DNA from: JAWVZU01 sp033722075
GTDB lineage: Bacteria; Pseudomonadota; Gammaproteobacteria; Xanthomonadales; SZUA-38
Length of the DNA: 26,743 nt
Assembly: GCA_033722075.1 (NCBI GenBank)
Contig: JAWVZU010000016.1
Coordinates: 1 to 26,743, forward strand
Reading direction: 5' to 3'
Shown here: in pieces, positions 1 through 6,984 of the stretch
Layout: each line of letters begins with the position of its first letter
Position numbering within the stretch: the stretch's first letter is position 1
Position numbers and translations under genes: made by a program
The notes under the pieces: model-generated
The model's input: only the letters and a program-made list of their open reading frames with translations
Databases searched by the model: none
Told to the model about the DNA's origin: nothing

Positions 1-780
1 CACAGTCTGGTCGAAGATGAGGTAGCCGAGGGCCGCCACGATCGGCAGGCGAACGAAGTCCAGCGGCATGACCAGCGAAGCGTCCGCGGTCGACATGGCG
101 CGGGTGAACAGCAGATGCCCGGCGGTCCCGCAGCCTCCAAGCGCAACCATCAGGAACCACGTGGACGCATCGGGCCACTCCCAGACGAAGAGCGCAGGCA
201 GCAATGACAGGGGCGTCATCATCAGCACCATGTAGGTGACGATGGCGTTGCTGGACTCGGTCCGGGAAAGGGACTTGATGATCAGCACGGACATCGCCAT
301 GGTCGCGGCGGCAAGCAGCGCCACGATCGCCGGCGCGGTAATCGATTCGAAGCCCGGTCGAAGGATGATCAGCGTGCCCAGGAAGCCGACGAGCGTGGCG
401 CTCCAGCGTCGCATCCGGACCTGCTCGCGCAGGATCAAGGCCGCGCCCACGGTGACGAATAGCGGGGCCGTGAAACTCAATGAAACGGCCTCGGCCAGGG
501 GCAGAATGGTCAGCGTCCAGAAGAACGCCAGCATGGTCATCACTCCGAGGATTGCGCGCAGCCAGTAGAGGCCGATCCGCTCCGTATGGAGGGCGGTGCG
601 CCCGGTGCGAAGAAGCCACGGCACCATGAAAAGGAGGCCGAACAGGTTGCGAAAGAAAGCGATCTGGAATGCATGGAGTTCCTCCGAACCGAGACGGATC
701 AGGGCGCTCATGCAGGAGAAGAAGAACGCCGCCGCGACCATGTACAGGCTTCCGCGGACGATGTCGGCGCTGAATTTCAC
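1..780 (-). CDS. DMT-superfamily (EamA) inner-membrane transporter, C-terminus cut by window edge
   Basis: A minus-strand reading frame runs from a GTG at 778-780 to the left window edge, giving 260 residues without a stop. The translation begins MKFSADIVRGSLYM and is a succession of hydrophobic helices with short polar links, the pattern of EamA/RhaT-like drug/metabolite transporters. These normally have ten membrane segments and about 290-300 residues, so roughly 30-40 C-terminal residues lie outside the window. A second-half repeat beginning near LLFTRAMSTADASLVMPLD fits the duplicated EamA fold. The GTG is preferred because an in-frame TGA lies just upstream; the internal ATG at 739-741 would remove 13 residues before the first helix. 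It sits 18 bases after the SRAP gene on the same strand and may be co-transcribed. The substrate cannot be told from sequence. Confidence 0.82.
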   Translation of the reverse strand, partial: MKFSADIVRGSLYMVAAAFFFSCMSALIRLGSEELHAFQIAFFRNLFGLLFMVPWLLRTGRTALHTERIGLYWLRAILGVMTMLAFFWTLTILPLAEAVSLSFTAPLFVTVGAALILREQVRMRRWSATLVGFLGTLIILRPGFESITAPAIVALLAAATMAMSVLIIKSLSRTESSNAIVTYMVLMMTPLSLLPALFVWEWPDASTWFLMVALGGCGTAGHLLFTRAMSTADASLVMPLDFVRLPIVAALGYLIFDQTV

Positions 781-798
781 GGCGACGCGGCCATCGGG

Positions 799-1440
799 TC
801 AGGAGACGCGTTCGATCAGGTCCGGACGATCATTGCGCGGTGAGTTCACGTCGCGACTGACCGGAAAGACCTCCAATGCGCCGGGGCTGGACCGCTCAGG
901 CGCCAGGTCACCGGTCAACCAGGCATCGAAGTCCTCGGGTGCGATCACCAGCGGCATCCGGTCGTGCAGTTCGGCGACCGTCTCATTGGGTGGCGTGGTG
1001 ACGATGGTGTAGGAGATGACGACCTCGTCGCCGGGATTCTTCCACCGTTCCCAGAGACCGCCAAACGCCATGATGCGAGAGCGGGCGGGCCGGATGAGAT
1101 AGGGTTGTTTCTGCCCGTTCTCGGTGCGCCATTCATAGAACCCGCTGGCTGGTACCAGGCAGCGCCGGTGCTTCCATGCTTCCCGGAAGGCCGGCTTTTC
1201 CGGGGCCGTCTCGATCCGTGCATTGATCGTCTTGTAGCCGATCTTTTCATCCTTGGCCCAGAATGGGATCAACCCCCAGCGCGCCGGTCCGATGCGGCGC
1301 TCCCGGTCCTTCTGTACCACGATCGGCATGAGGTCCGTCGGCGCGACGTTGTAGCGGGCATCGAAGGCGGGGGAGCTTGCAACCGAGAAATATTCGGCGA
1401 TCTCTTCCGCCTGGGCGTCGAGATAGTAGCGTCCACACAC
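799..1440 (-). CDS. yedK: SRAP domain protein (YedK/HMCES family), abasic-site DNA-protein crosslinking
   Basis: This 213-residue protein belongs to the SOS response-associated peptidase family. Members self-cleave the initiator Met and use the exposed Cys to form a thiazolidine link with abasic sites in single-stranded DNA. Family residues are visible: Cys2 in the N-terminal CGRYY, Asn73 in TINARIET, Glu103 in SGFYEW and His159 in LHDRMPLVI. The start is the GTG at 1438-1440, because only this codon puts Cys at position 2, and GGGAGGT lies a suitable distance upstream. The open frame continues further 5' but that part is low-complexity and overlaps the methyltransferase gene on the other strand. 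It is divergent from the methyltransferase across an 80-base gap and upstream of the transporter. Length matches the family's roughly 220 residues. Confidence 0.93.
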   Translation of the reverse strand: MCGRYYLDAQAEEIAEYFSVASSPAFDARYNVAPTDLMPIVVQKDRERRIGPARWGLIPFWAKDEKIGYKTINARIETAPEKPAFREAWKHRRCLVPASGFYEWRTENGQKQPYLIRPARSRIMAFGGLWERWKNPGDEVVISYTIVTTPPNETVAELHDRMPLVIAPEDFDAWLTGDLAPERSSPGALEVFPVSRDVNSPRNDRPDLIERVS

Positions 1441-1458
1441 GTAAATGACCTCCCGGTT
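1432..1458 (-). promoter_or_regulatory. Ribosome binding site and GTG start deciding the SRAP start
   Basis: On the minus strand GGGAGGT precedes a GTG codon followed directly by TGT (Cys) and GGA. SRAP proteins need Cys directly after the initiator, so this fixes the start here rather than at codons further upstream. Confidence 0.8.
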
Positions 1459-1462
1459 CGGC

Positions 1463-1491
1463 TTGACGGCTTTCCTGTTGACGCTAAGAAT
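1463..1491 (+). promoter_or_regulatory. Candidate sigma-70 promoter for the methyltransferase gene
   Basis: TTGACG (1463-1468) is followed after 16 bases by TAAGAA (1485-1490), or after 17 bases by AAGAAT. It lies about 30 bases before the GTG start at 1521, in the intergenic region divergent from the SRAP gene. The -35 hexamer matches the consensus at five of six positions; the -10 is weaker. Confidence 0.4.
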
Positions 1492-1520
1492 CGTGAGCCA
1501 TTTTTGAGCCCGAGACCAGT

Positions 1521-2315
1521 GTGACCGACGCCAGACGCGCAGACAGACATCGGCTGTACCAGCAGGCCGTGCAGGATCCGGAAGCGGAGATGAACTTCGT
1601 GGAGTGGACTTTCGAGGCCCTGCGGGGACGCCTGATCCGGAGCATCCGCGAGGATTTCTGCGGAACGGCCTATTCGGCCTGCGAATTCGTTTCGCGGGAT
1701 CCGGAACACCGGGCCTGGGCCGTGGACCTCGACCGGGACGTGCTGCGCTGGGGGCGCAAGCACAATGTCGCCGGGCTGTCCAAGGATGCACGCCGGCGGA
1801 TCGAACTCGTCAAGGCCGACGTGCGGGCTCCGGGGACGCCGGCCGTCGACGCCGTGCTGGCGATGAACTTCAGCTATTACCTGTTTGACGACCGGTCGGC
1901 CATGCGCGGCTATTTTGAGTCCGTGCGCGGGTCGCTGGGCCCCGACGGTTTGTTCTTCCTCGACGCGTACGGCGGCTATGAGGCGCATTGCGACATCGAG
2001 GAGCCGCGCGAATGCGATGGCTTCACCTACATCTGGGAGCAGGCTGACTTCAATCCCATCGACCAGTCCATGACCTGTTATATCCACTTCGAGTTCCCGG
2101 ACGGGTCGCGTCTGGATCGGGCCTTCGTCTATCCCTGGCGGCTGTGGGTTCTTCCGGAAATCCGTGAACTGCTGCTGGAGGCCGGCTTCTCGCGGGTGCG
2201 CGTTTACTGGGAAGGTACGGACGAAGAGACGGGCGAGGGCGACGGCGAGTTCACCGAGACCATGGTGGGCACCGCGGACGCCGGATGGATCTGTTATATC
2301 GTGGCCGAGCCCTAG
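1521..2315 (+). CDS. Class I SAM-dependent methyltransferase, substrate unknown
   Basis: This is a 264-residue protein with a Rossmann-type SAM-binding core. Residues 44-52 read EDFCGTAYS, a variant of the glycine-rich motif I, and AVDLDRDV (about 67-74) supplies the acidic residue at the end of strand beta-2 that normally holds the SAM ribose. A later segment, DAVLAMNFSYYLF, looks like motif IV. The start is a GTG at 1521. The TAG stop overlaps the stop of the convergent binding-protein gene through the tetranucleotide CTAG. No neighbouring gene indicates a substrate; the fold resembles small-molecule methyltransferases more than rRNA or DNA methylases. There is no signal peptide, so a cytoplasmic location is expected. 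Confidence 0.85.
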   Translation: MTDARRADRHRLYQQAVQDPEAEMNFVEWTFEALRGRLIRSIREDFCGTAYSACEFVSRDPEHRAWAVDLDRDVLRWGRKHNVAGLSKDARRRIELVKADVRAPGTPAVDAVLAMNFSYYLFDDRSAMRGYFESVRGSLGPDGLFFLDAYGGYEAHCDIEEPRECDGFTYIWEQADFNPIDQSMTCYIHFEFPDGSRLDRAFVYPWRLWVLPEIRELLLEAGFSRVRVYWEGTDEETGEGDGEFTETMVGTADAGWICYIVAEP

Positions 2316-3106
2316 TAGCCGTAGAAGGACTTCAGCAGATCGGCGTGGCCGGCATATTCGGCCTCCGTCGCCGGCTCGAACTGGCTGATGTTGAGCTCCA
2401 CCAGCACCTCGTAGAGTGATTCGTCCTCGTGCAGCTTGAGGAGCGCGGCGGTGATTTCCTCGCGGGCCGCATCATCGACTGCGGCGGAGGCGCTGATCGC
2501 CTCTCCGGGCAGCTGGCGGCTCTCCCGGATCGGCAGCAGGTTCGGGTAGCGCTGGGCCAGCCAGGTCGGAACCATGGCCGCCTCGGCTTCGCCGGCAAAT
2601 ACGATCTCGACCGTGTCCCGCCAGGTAAAGGCGGACGACACGATGATCGGTTGCTGGAGCGGGTTGCTGAACCACTCGGTCAGGAGCGAGAAACCCAGGC
2701 TGGGCGCCGGCATGGTGACGATTCGCCGCCCCACCAGCGTATCCAGCTCGGTCTCCATGAGCATCGGTCCGGCCAGGAGCGAGAAGCTGGCCTGCTCGGC
2801 GGTCTTCACCAGCGGCGTGTAGTCGAATTTCTGGACGCGGTAGTCGGTGAAATGGGCATCATCGAAAATCAGGTGCCAATCATCGCGGCGACGCATGTCT
2901 GCCCAATAGTGGTGGAAGTTCTTGGGCGTAACCAGATTGAAGGTATGGGAGGTGGCGCGGTTGAGATAATCGGTCAGCGGCGCATAGACTTCGCGCGCCC
3001 GCTCGGGCGTGTAGATCGGCTGCACCACGAGATTGTAGGTCTCGGCATGGACCAGACCGGTCGTCAGTAGCCCAAGGATCAATCCGATGCATCTGAAACG
3101 AGACAT
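2312..3106 (-). CDS. PhnD-like periplasmic substrate-binding protein
   Basis: The 264-residue product starts with a typical signal peptide (MSRFRCIGLILGLLTTGLVHA), so export to the periplasm is expected. The mature part fits the phosphate/phosphonate-binding (PhnD/SsuA-like, periplasmic-binding type 2) family: YTPERAREVYAPLTDYLN near the N-terminus, a 'HLIFDDAHF' segment where PhnD homologues sense ligand, and an FAGEAEAAMV stretch typical of the second lobe. No permease or ATPase gene is adjacent, so it may be an orphan sensor-type binding protein rather than part of an importer. The ATG at 3104-3106 follows a strong GGAGG. Gene order places it 101 bases downstream of ygfZ on the same strand, but it has its own candidate promoter. 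The ligand is not determinable here. Confidence 0.82.
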   Translation of the reverse strand: MSRFRCIGLILGLLTTGLVHAETYNLVVQPIYTPERAREVYAPLTDYLNRATSHTFNLVTPKNFHHYWADMRRRDDWHLIFDDAHFTDYRVQKFDYTPLVKTAEQASFSLLAGPMLMETELDTLVGRRIVTMPAPSLGFSLLTEWFSNPLQQPIIVSSAFTWRDTVEIVFAGEAEAAMVPTWLAQRYPNLLPIRESRQLPGEAISASAAVDDAAREEITAALLKLHEDESLYEVLVELNISQFEPATEAEYAGHADLLKSFYGY

Positions 3107-3164
3107 GGCCCCTCCAAATATTCTTGTCTGCCGGCTGCCCGGAGCGTGGCGGTGATCAGCGACT

Positions 3165-3193
3165 ATTATCAGTGGCTTAGGCAAAACAGTTAA
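3165..3193 (-). promoter_or_regulatory. Candidate sigma-70 promoter for the PhnD-like gene
   Basis: On the minus strand TTAACT (3188-3193) and GATAAT (3165-3170) are separated by exactly 17 bases, about 60 bases before the ATG. GATAAT matches the -10 consensus at five of six positions and TTAACT the -35 at four. This suggests transcription independent of the upstream ygfZ gene. Confidence 0.5.
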
Positions 3194-3207
3194 GAAGCAT
3201 TGACAAA

Positions 3208-4080
3208 CTATACGATATTTGGTTCCCCGCTGGCCAGAGCAGGCTCCAGGGCGATTCCGGTCTCCGCTTCGTGGAGCGTCGCGGATGCGCCGTCCGTCGC
3301 CACGACCGCCAGTATCGGATGGCCGTTCTCGCCCGCGACCTCCCCCGAGTAGAGCACTTCTCCGCGCGGTTGTTGCGCGTCGTCGATTAGTTGACTGGTG
3401 GGTTCCAGCGGTGCGTCCGCCCGGTAGTGGGCCAGCCGCCGCTTGACCGCGCCGAGGTAGTGGACCCGGGCCACCACTTCCTGGCCGGGATAGCATCCCT
3501 TCTTGAAACTGACCGCACGGAGTCGGTCCAGGTTCAGCATCTGCGCCACGTGTCGATCGCTGGTGGCGGCAGTGACATGGGGGATGCCGAGGACCGCATC
3601 GCGGGACAGCCATTGCTCATCAATGGGCGCCCCCGGAGGCTCCGCGCCGATAAGCAACTGCGATCCGCCGGGCCAGGCGACGGTGATCTCGCCGGCGTGC
3701 CGCTTGACCGGCAGGCAATCCAGCAGGATCTCGTCCGAGTCCCGGAAGCGCAGCGCGCCCGAGACGGAGAGGCCGGAATCCCTGGAAAGGGTGACGTCCG
3801 AGCGCAGAACGAACATGCGCAGACGCTGAAGCAGCGTGTCGGACACGGTCGGATGTGTGAGCAGGAGCACCTGCTTGCCGGAAGCGACGAGTATCATGCT
3901 GGCCAGGACCCGTCCCTTGGGGGTCAGGAAGGCGCCTGCGAGGGACGTTTCCTCGCTCAGCCGCCGGAGGTCGCAGGTAAGCTGGGCATGCAGGAAATCC
4001 CGCGCGTCGGAACCCCCCACTGTTATGATGTCAAACAGTTTGCCGAGCGATCCGGTTGCCTGATGATCGGGTTTGCTCAT
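3208..4080 (-). CDS. ygfZ: YgfZ, folate-dependent Fe-S protein maintenance/assembly factor (GcvT-like)
   Basis: The 290-residue product is a GcvT-fold protein of the YgfZ/COG0354 family, which uses tetrahydrofolate and supports Fe-S enzyme activity. The diagnostic K-G-C-Y-x-G-Q-E motif is complete at residues 194-201 (KGCYPGQE) with Cys196, and GGSDARDFLHAQLTCDL near residue 22 matches the N-terminal GcvT region. The start is the ATG at 4078-4080, giving MSKPDHQATG; the frame stays open further upstream but there it overlaps the divergent small genes and shows no family similarity. It is divergent from the SDHAF4-like, sdhE and ygfX genes, the same divergent ygfZ / sdhE-ygfX layout found in E. 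coli. Confidence 0.95.
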   Translation of the reverse strand: MSKPDHQATGSLGKLFDIITVGGSDARDFLHAQLTCDLRRLSEETSLAGAFLTPKGRVLASMILVASGKQVLLLTHPTVSDTLLQRLRMFVLRSDVTLSRDSGLSVSGALRFRDSDEILLDCLPVKRHAGEITVAWPGGSQLLIGAEPPGAPIDEQWLSRDAVLGIPHVTAATSDRHVAQMLNLDRLRAVSFKKGCYPGQEVVARVHYLGAVKRRLAHYRADAPLEPTSQLIDDAQQPRGEVLYSGEVAGENGHPILAVVATDGASATLHEAETGIALEPALASGEPNIV

Positions 4081-4137
4081 GTGCTGGTCACGTTCCTGTT
4101 GCTGAAGTTGGCGCGTCTGATCGATCGAGGTTGAGCA

Positions 4138-4305
4138 ATGAGTGATGAGAAAAAGATAAGGCCTGAGGACGAGAAAAACACGACCTCTCCGCCCGCGCAC
4201 CGAACCGATCACGAGGATTGGCCGGAGGAGATCGGCGGTCCCAAGGGGCCGGAGCCGACCCGCTACGGAGATTGGGAACGCAAGGGCCGCGTCTCCGATT
4301 TCTGA
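4138..4305 (+). CDS. DUF1674 / SDHAF4-like succinate dehydrogenase assembly factor
   Basis: This 55-residue gene encodes an N-terminal charged, probably disordered half followed by the compact family signature EIGGPKGPEPTRYGDW and then ERKGRVSDF at the very C-terminus (residues 31-55). This block is characteristic of the DUF1674 family, which includes mitochondrial SDHAF4/Sdh8, a chaperone that binds flavinylated SdhA before it joins the complex. GAGG lies 8 bases before the ATG. It is the first gene of a plus-strand set, 57 bases from the divergent ygfZ and 39 bases before sdhE, so the context supports the SDH assembly role. The family is absent from E. coli but common in alphaproteobacteria and some gammaproteobacteria. 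Function is inferred from the motif and the neighbours. Confidence 0.9.
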   Translation: MSDEKKIRPEDEKNTTSPPAHRTDHEDWPEEIGGPKGPEPTRYGDWERKGRVSDF

Positions 4306-4344
4306 CACGAACTTGGGCATTTTGCTATCGCCATCGACTGCCCC

Positions 4345-4596
4345 ATGAGTACCATGGAGGAACCTGGCCTTGCCACGATACGCTGGAAGTGCCGGCGTGG
4401 CATGCTGGAACTCGACATCCTGCTCGAACGCTTCGTGAGTCGTCACTATGCCGGCCTGGATGATGCCCGGCGGCAGGCTTTCATGACTCTGCTGGATGCT
4501 GAGGACGACCTCTTGTGGGACTGGATGACCGGGCGGAACACGCCCGAAGAGAAGGGAATCGCCGAACTTGTCGAGCAGATACGAAACCTGCGTTGA
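4345..4596 (+). CDS. sdhE: SdhE, FAD assembly factor for succinate dehydrogenase (SDHAF2/YgfY family)
   Basis: The 83-residue, mainly helical product carries the conserved RGxxE motif as RGMLE at residues 18-22, followed by LDILLERF and a DDLLWDWM segment typical of the family. SdhE/SDHAF2 proteins bind SdhA (and FrdA in bacteria) and promote covalent attachment of FAD. Length is close to the 88 residues of E. coli SdhE. Two in-frame ATGs (4345 and 4354) are possible; neither has a strong ribosome binding site. The 3' end overlaps ygfX by 29 bases if the TTG start of that gene is correct. The gene lies directly after the SDHAF4-like gene, so two successive SDH flavoprotein assembly factors are encoded side by side. 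Confidence 0.95.
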   Translation: MSTMEEPGLATIRWKCRRGMLELDILLERFVSRHYAGLDDARRQAFMTLLDAEDDLLWDWMTGRNTPEEKGIAELVEQIRNLR

Positions 4597-5011
4597 CCTG
4601 CGGGTCGCCCCCGGCGCCAGCTATGCGCTGGTCGCTGTGGCAACCCACCTGGCCGGGCTGGTCGCTGCCCTGGCGATGCCGCACCCGTGGTGGGCTCCTG
4701 CCCTCGTTGTCATCGCGCTCAGCGCCCTGTCGGTGATTCGGGCCTGGTCCGGTCCCGTGCGTCTCATCTGGGACGGAGACGGGTCGATCTGCCTGATTCA
4801 CCGCGACGGTCGCCGCCGCTATGCCGACTCGCTCGCCGCACGCTATCGCAGCGCTGATCTGGTCGTACTGGAGGTTCACCGCGGTGGTCGATCCCGCTTT
4901 CTTCCGCCCGTGTTTCGCTGGGAACAGCCCGAAGCGCTCCGGCGCCTGAATCAACGCCTCGTCGCGGGCCGGGCGGTTGACACCCCGCAGCTGGATGCTT
5001 CCGGTGTTTAA
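4568..5011 (+). CDS. ygfX: YgfX (CptA-like) small inner-membrane protein
   Basis: The 147-residue product has two adjacent hydrophobic segments (about residues 17-36 and 41-58) followed by a soluble C-terminal part rich in Arg and Trp, and ends with a helix containing LRRLNQRL. Position directly after sdhE, overall layout and length match YgfX, the partner of SdhE in E. coli (also called CptA and proposed as a toxin). Sequence conservation in this family is low, so the call rests on topology and context. A TTG at 4568 is the most upstream start and would overlap sdhE by 29 bases, suggesting translational coupling. The 3' end overlaps the lolC-like gene by 17 bases, linking the SDH-assembly set to the lipoprotein export genes. 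Confidence 0.8.
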   Translation: MSSRYETCVDLRVAPGASYALVAVATHLAGLVAALAMPHPWWAPALVVIALSALSVIRAWSGPVRLIWDGDGSICLIHRDGRRRYADSLAARYRSADLVVLEVHRGGRSRFLPPVFRWEQPEALRRLNQRLVAGRAVDTPQLDASGV

Positions 5012-6248
5012 GCCGCTGGAGCTCTTCATCGGCCTGAGGTACACGCGGGCAAAGCGGCGCAACCGGTTCATTTCCTTCATCAGCGCCATTTCGATGCTCG
5101 GGATCGCGGTCGGCGTGACCGTGCTGATCACGGTCATGTCGGTCATGAACGGGTTCGAGAAGGAACTGCGTGAGCGGATCCTGGGCATGGTGTCGCATGC
5201 GACGATCTCCAGCGGAGCGGCGGACCTGACCGACTGGGAGGGCGTCATCGAGCTGGCATCGGCACACCCCGAGGTCGTCGGTGCCGCGCCCTATATCGAG
5301 AAGGAGACCATGTTGAAAGGCTACCGCGTGAGCGGCGCCATCGTGCGCGGGATCCTTCCGGACCGGGAAACCAGCGTGTCCGACGTCGGCGCGCAGATGG
5401 TGGAGGGCGACCTGTCGTCCCTGGAGGACGGGGCTTACCACATCGTCCTCGGCGCCGACCTGGCGCTGGCCATGGGTGTGCGCATCGGGGACCCGGTGAC
5501 CGTGTTCGCGCCTCAGGTTCGGGCCACGCCCGCCGGCGTCCTGCCGCAGGTCAAGCGGTTCACCGTGTCCGGGACTTACTCGGTCGGCATGCACGAATAT
5601 GATCGGGGCACGGCGCTCATCCACCTGGCTGACGCGGCGCGGCTGTTCCGAACGCAGGACGGTGTTTCGGGGGTGCGGATCAAGGTGCGCGATCTGTTCC
5701 AGGCCTGGGAGGTCGCCGCGGAGTTGCGGGAATCGGTCGACGGCTTCTACATGGTCCGCGACTGGACCCAGAACCACGCCAACTTCTTTCGGGCGGTCCA
5801 GATGGAAAAGACGGTCATGTTCGTCATCATGTCCCTGATCATCGCGGTGGCCGCTTTCAACATCATCTCCACCCTGGTGATGACCGTCACCGACAAGCAG
5901 TCGGACATCGCAATCCTGCGTACACTCGGTGCCAGCCCGGCCAGCGTCATGGGCATCTTCGTGGTACTCGGGGTGATCATCGGGCTGGTGGGAACGGGCC
6001 TGGGGGTACTGGGCGGAGTCCTGCTCGCCAGCAACGTGGAACAGATCGTTCCCTGGCTGGAGCAGACCTTCAACACCCAGTTCCTGTCTTCCGACATCTA
6101 CTACATCAGCGACCTGCCTTCCGACCTCCGCGGGCCGGACGTAATAAAGGTCTCGATCCTTGCCTTTCTCCTGAGCGTGGTGGCAACGCTGTATCCGGCG
6201 TGGCGTGCATCGAGAACCGACCCGGCCGAGGCCCTGCGTTATGAGTAG
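4995..6248 (+). CDS. lolC: LolC/LolE-type (LolF-like) lipoprotein-releasing ABC transporter permease
   Basis: The 417-residue product is an MacB/FtsX-type permease of the Lol system, which extracts outer-membrane lipoproteins from the inner membrane and passes them to LolA. It starts with the family-typical FKPLELFIGLRYTRAKRRNRFISFISAIS split over residues 5-33, has one membrane helix near 30-52, a long periplasmic domain, and three C-terminal helices. The segment TPAGVLPQVKRF (about 178-189) corresponds to the LolA-binding Hook of LolC. Only one permease gene is present beside lolD, so it may act as a homodimer as proposed for LolF. The ATG at 4995 is preferred; a TTG at 4977 is possible. 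The stop overlaps the lolD start by 8 bases. Confidence 0.93.
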   Translation: MLPVFKPLELFIGLRYTRAKRRNRFISFISAISMLGIAVGVTVLITVMSVMNGFEKELRERILGMVSHATISSGAADLTDWEGVIELASAHPEVVGAAPYIEKETMLKGYRVSGAIVRGILPDRETSVSDVGAQMVEGDLSSLEDGAYHIVLGADLALAMGVRIGDPVTVFAPQVRATPAGVLPQVKRFTVSGTYSVGMHEYDRGTALIHLADAARLFRTQDGVSGVRIKVRDLFQAWEVAAELRESVDGFYMVRDWTQNHANFFRAVQMEKTVMFVIMSLIIAVAAFNIISTLVMTVTDKQSDIAILRTLGASPASVMGIFVVLGVIIGLVGTGLGVLGGVLLASNVEQIVPWLEQTFNTQFLSSDIYYISDLPSDLRGPDVIKVSILAFLLSVVATLYPAWRASRTDPAEALRYE

Positions 6249-6936
6249 CGAACAGGCCGTACTCAGCTGCCGCGACGTCCACAAGGTCTACCGCCAGGGG
6301 CGCAGCGACATCGAAGTCCTGCGCGGGATCGACTTCAGCGTCGCTCCCGGCGAAAGCGTCGCCATCGTCGGCCCGTCCGGTGCCGGAAAGAGCACCTTGC
6401 TGCACCTGCTTGGCGGGCTGGATCAGCCCAGCCAGGGTGAGATCACGCTCCTCGGACGGCTTCTTTCCGCGCTGGGAAACCGGGAACGTGGGCGCCTGCG
6501 CGGCACCCACCTGGGCTTCGTGTACCAGTTTCACCACCTGCTGCCGGAATTCTCGGCGCTGGAGAACGTCGCGATGCCCCTGCTGATCGGCGGAGTCGAC
6601 ACGGCTCAATGCCGTGCCAGCGCGGCAGACATGCTCGAGCGGGTGGGGCTGGGGCACCGGCTCGAACACAAGCCCGGCCAGCTCTCCGGCGGCGAGCGGC
6701 AGCGCGCGGCTATTGCCCGGGCCCTGGTCCACCGGCCAGCCTGCGTCCTTGCCGACGAACCGACGGGCAATCTAGACGAGGACACGGCCGATCGGGTCTT
6801 CGAGATGATGGTCGGTCTCAACCAGGACCTGCGGACCAGCCTGGTGATCGTGACGCACGATCAGCGCCTGGCCGGGCGCATGGACCGGATCGTTGCTCTC
6901 TCGGGGGGCGCTCTGAGCGAAACGCAGCCGGGCTGA
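6241..6936 (+). CDS. lolD: LolD, ATPase of the lipoprotein-releasing ABC transporter
   Basis: The 231-residue ATPase drives lipoprotein release with the permease encoded just upstream. Walker A is GPSGAGKS (residues 44-51), the Q-loop lies in YQFHHLLPEF, the signature is LSGGE (148-152), Walker B is VLADEP (169-174) and the H-loop is in IVTHDQ. FHHLLPEF is typical of LolD among the related MacB and FtsE ATPases. The ATG at 6241 overlaps the permease's stop region by 8 bases (TATGAGTAG), indicating coupled translation. The frame is open upstream for 12 more codons, but those lie inside the permease gene and are unlikely to be used. Confidence 0.96.
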   Translation: MSSEQAVLSCRDVHKVYRQGRSDIEVLRGIDFSVAPGESVAIVGPSGAGKSTLLHLLGGLDQPSQGEITLLGRLLSALGNRERGRLRGTHLGFVYQFHHLLPEFSALENVAMPLLIGGVDTAQCRASAADMLERVGLGHRLEHKPGQLSGGERQRAAIARALVHRPACVLADEPTGNLDEDTADRVFEMMVGLNQDLRTSLVIVTHDQRLAGRMDRIVALSGGALSETQPG

Positions 6937-6949
6937 GCCGCGCAATACA

Positions 6950-6968
6950 CGCCGGCAGGAACCCGGCG
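6950..6968 (+). repeat. Short inverted repeat between lolD and comEC
   Basis: CGCCGG (6950-6955) and CCGGCG (6963-6968) are perfect inverted arms around a 7-base loop in the 48-base gap between lolD and comEC. There is no T run after it, so it is not a typical intrinsic terminator. It could be an RNA hairpin in the transcript or chance in GC-rich DNA. Confidence 0.35.
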
Positions 6969-6984
6969 GACAAGGGAATGAGGC

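Noticed and set aside
1441..1791. N-terminal extension of the SRAP gene upstream of the GTG at 1440
   Set aside because: SRAP chemistry needs Cys at position 2; the extension is Pro/Arg-rich and overlaps the methyltransferase gene.
3107..3613. N-terminal extension of the PhnD-like gene beyond its signal peptide
   Set aside because: The ATG at 3106 has a strong GGAGG and a clear signal peptide follows; the extension runs into ygfZ.
4081..4446. N-terminal extension of ygfZ upstream of the ATG at 4080
   Set aside because: It overlaps the divergent SDHAF4-like and sdhE genes and has no similarity to YgfZ proteins.
4764..6284. Minus-strand frame of about 506 codons opposite ygfX and lolC
   Set aside because: The translation is low-complexity (Asp, His, Gln and Arg rich) and lies opposite genes with clear homology.
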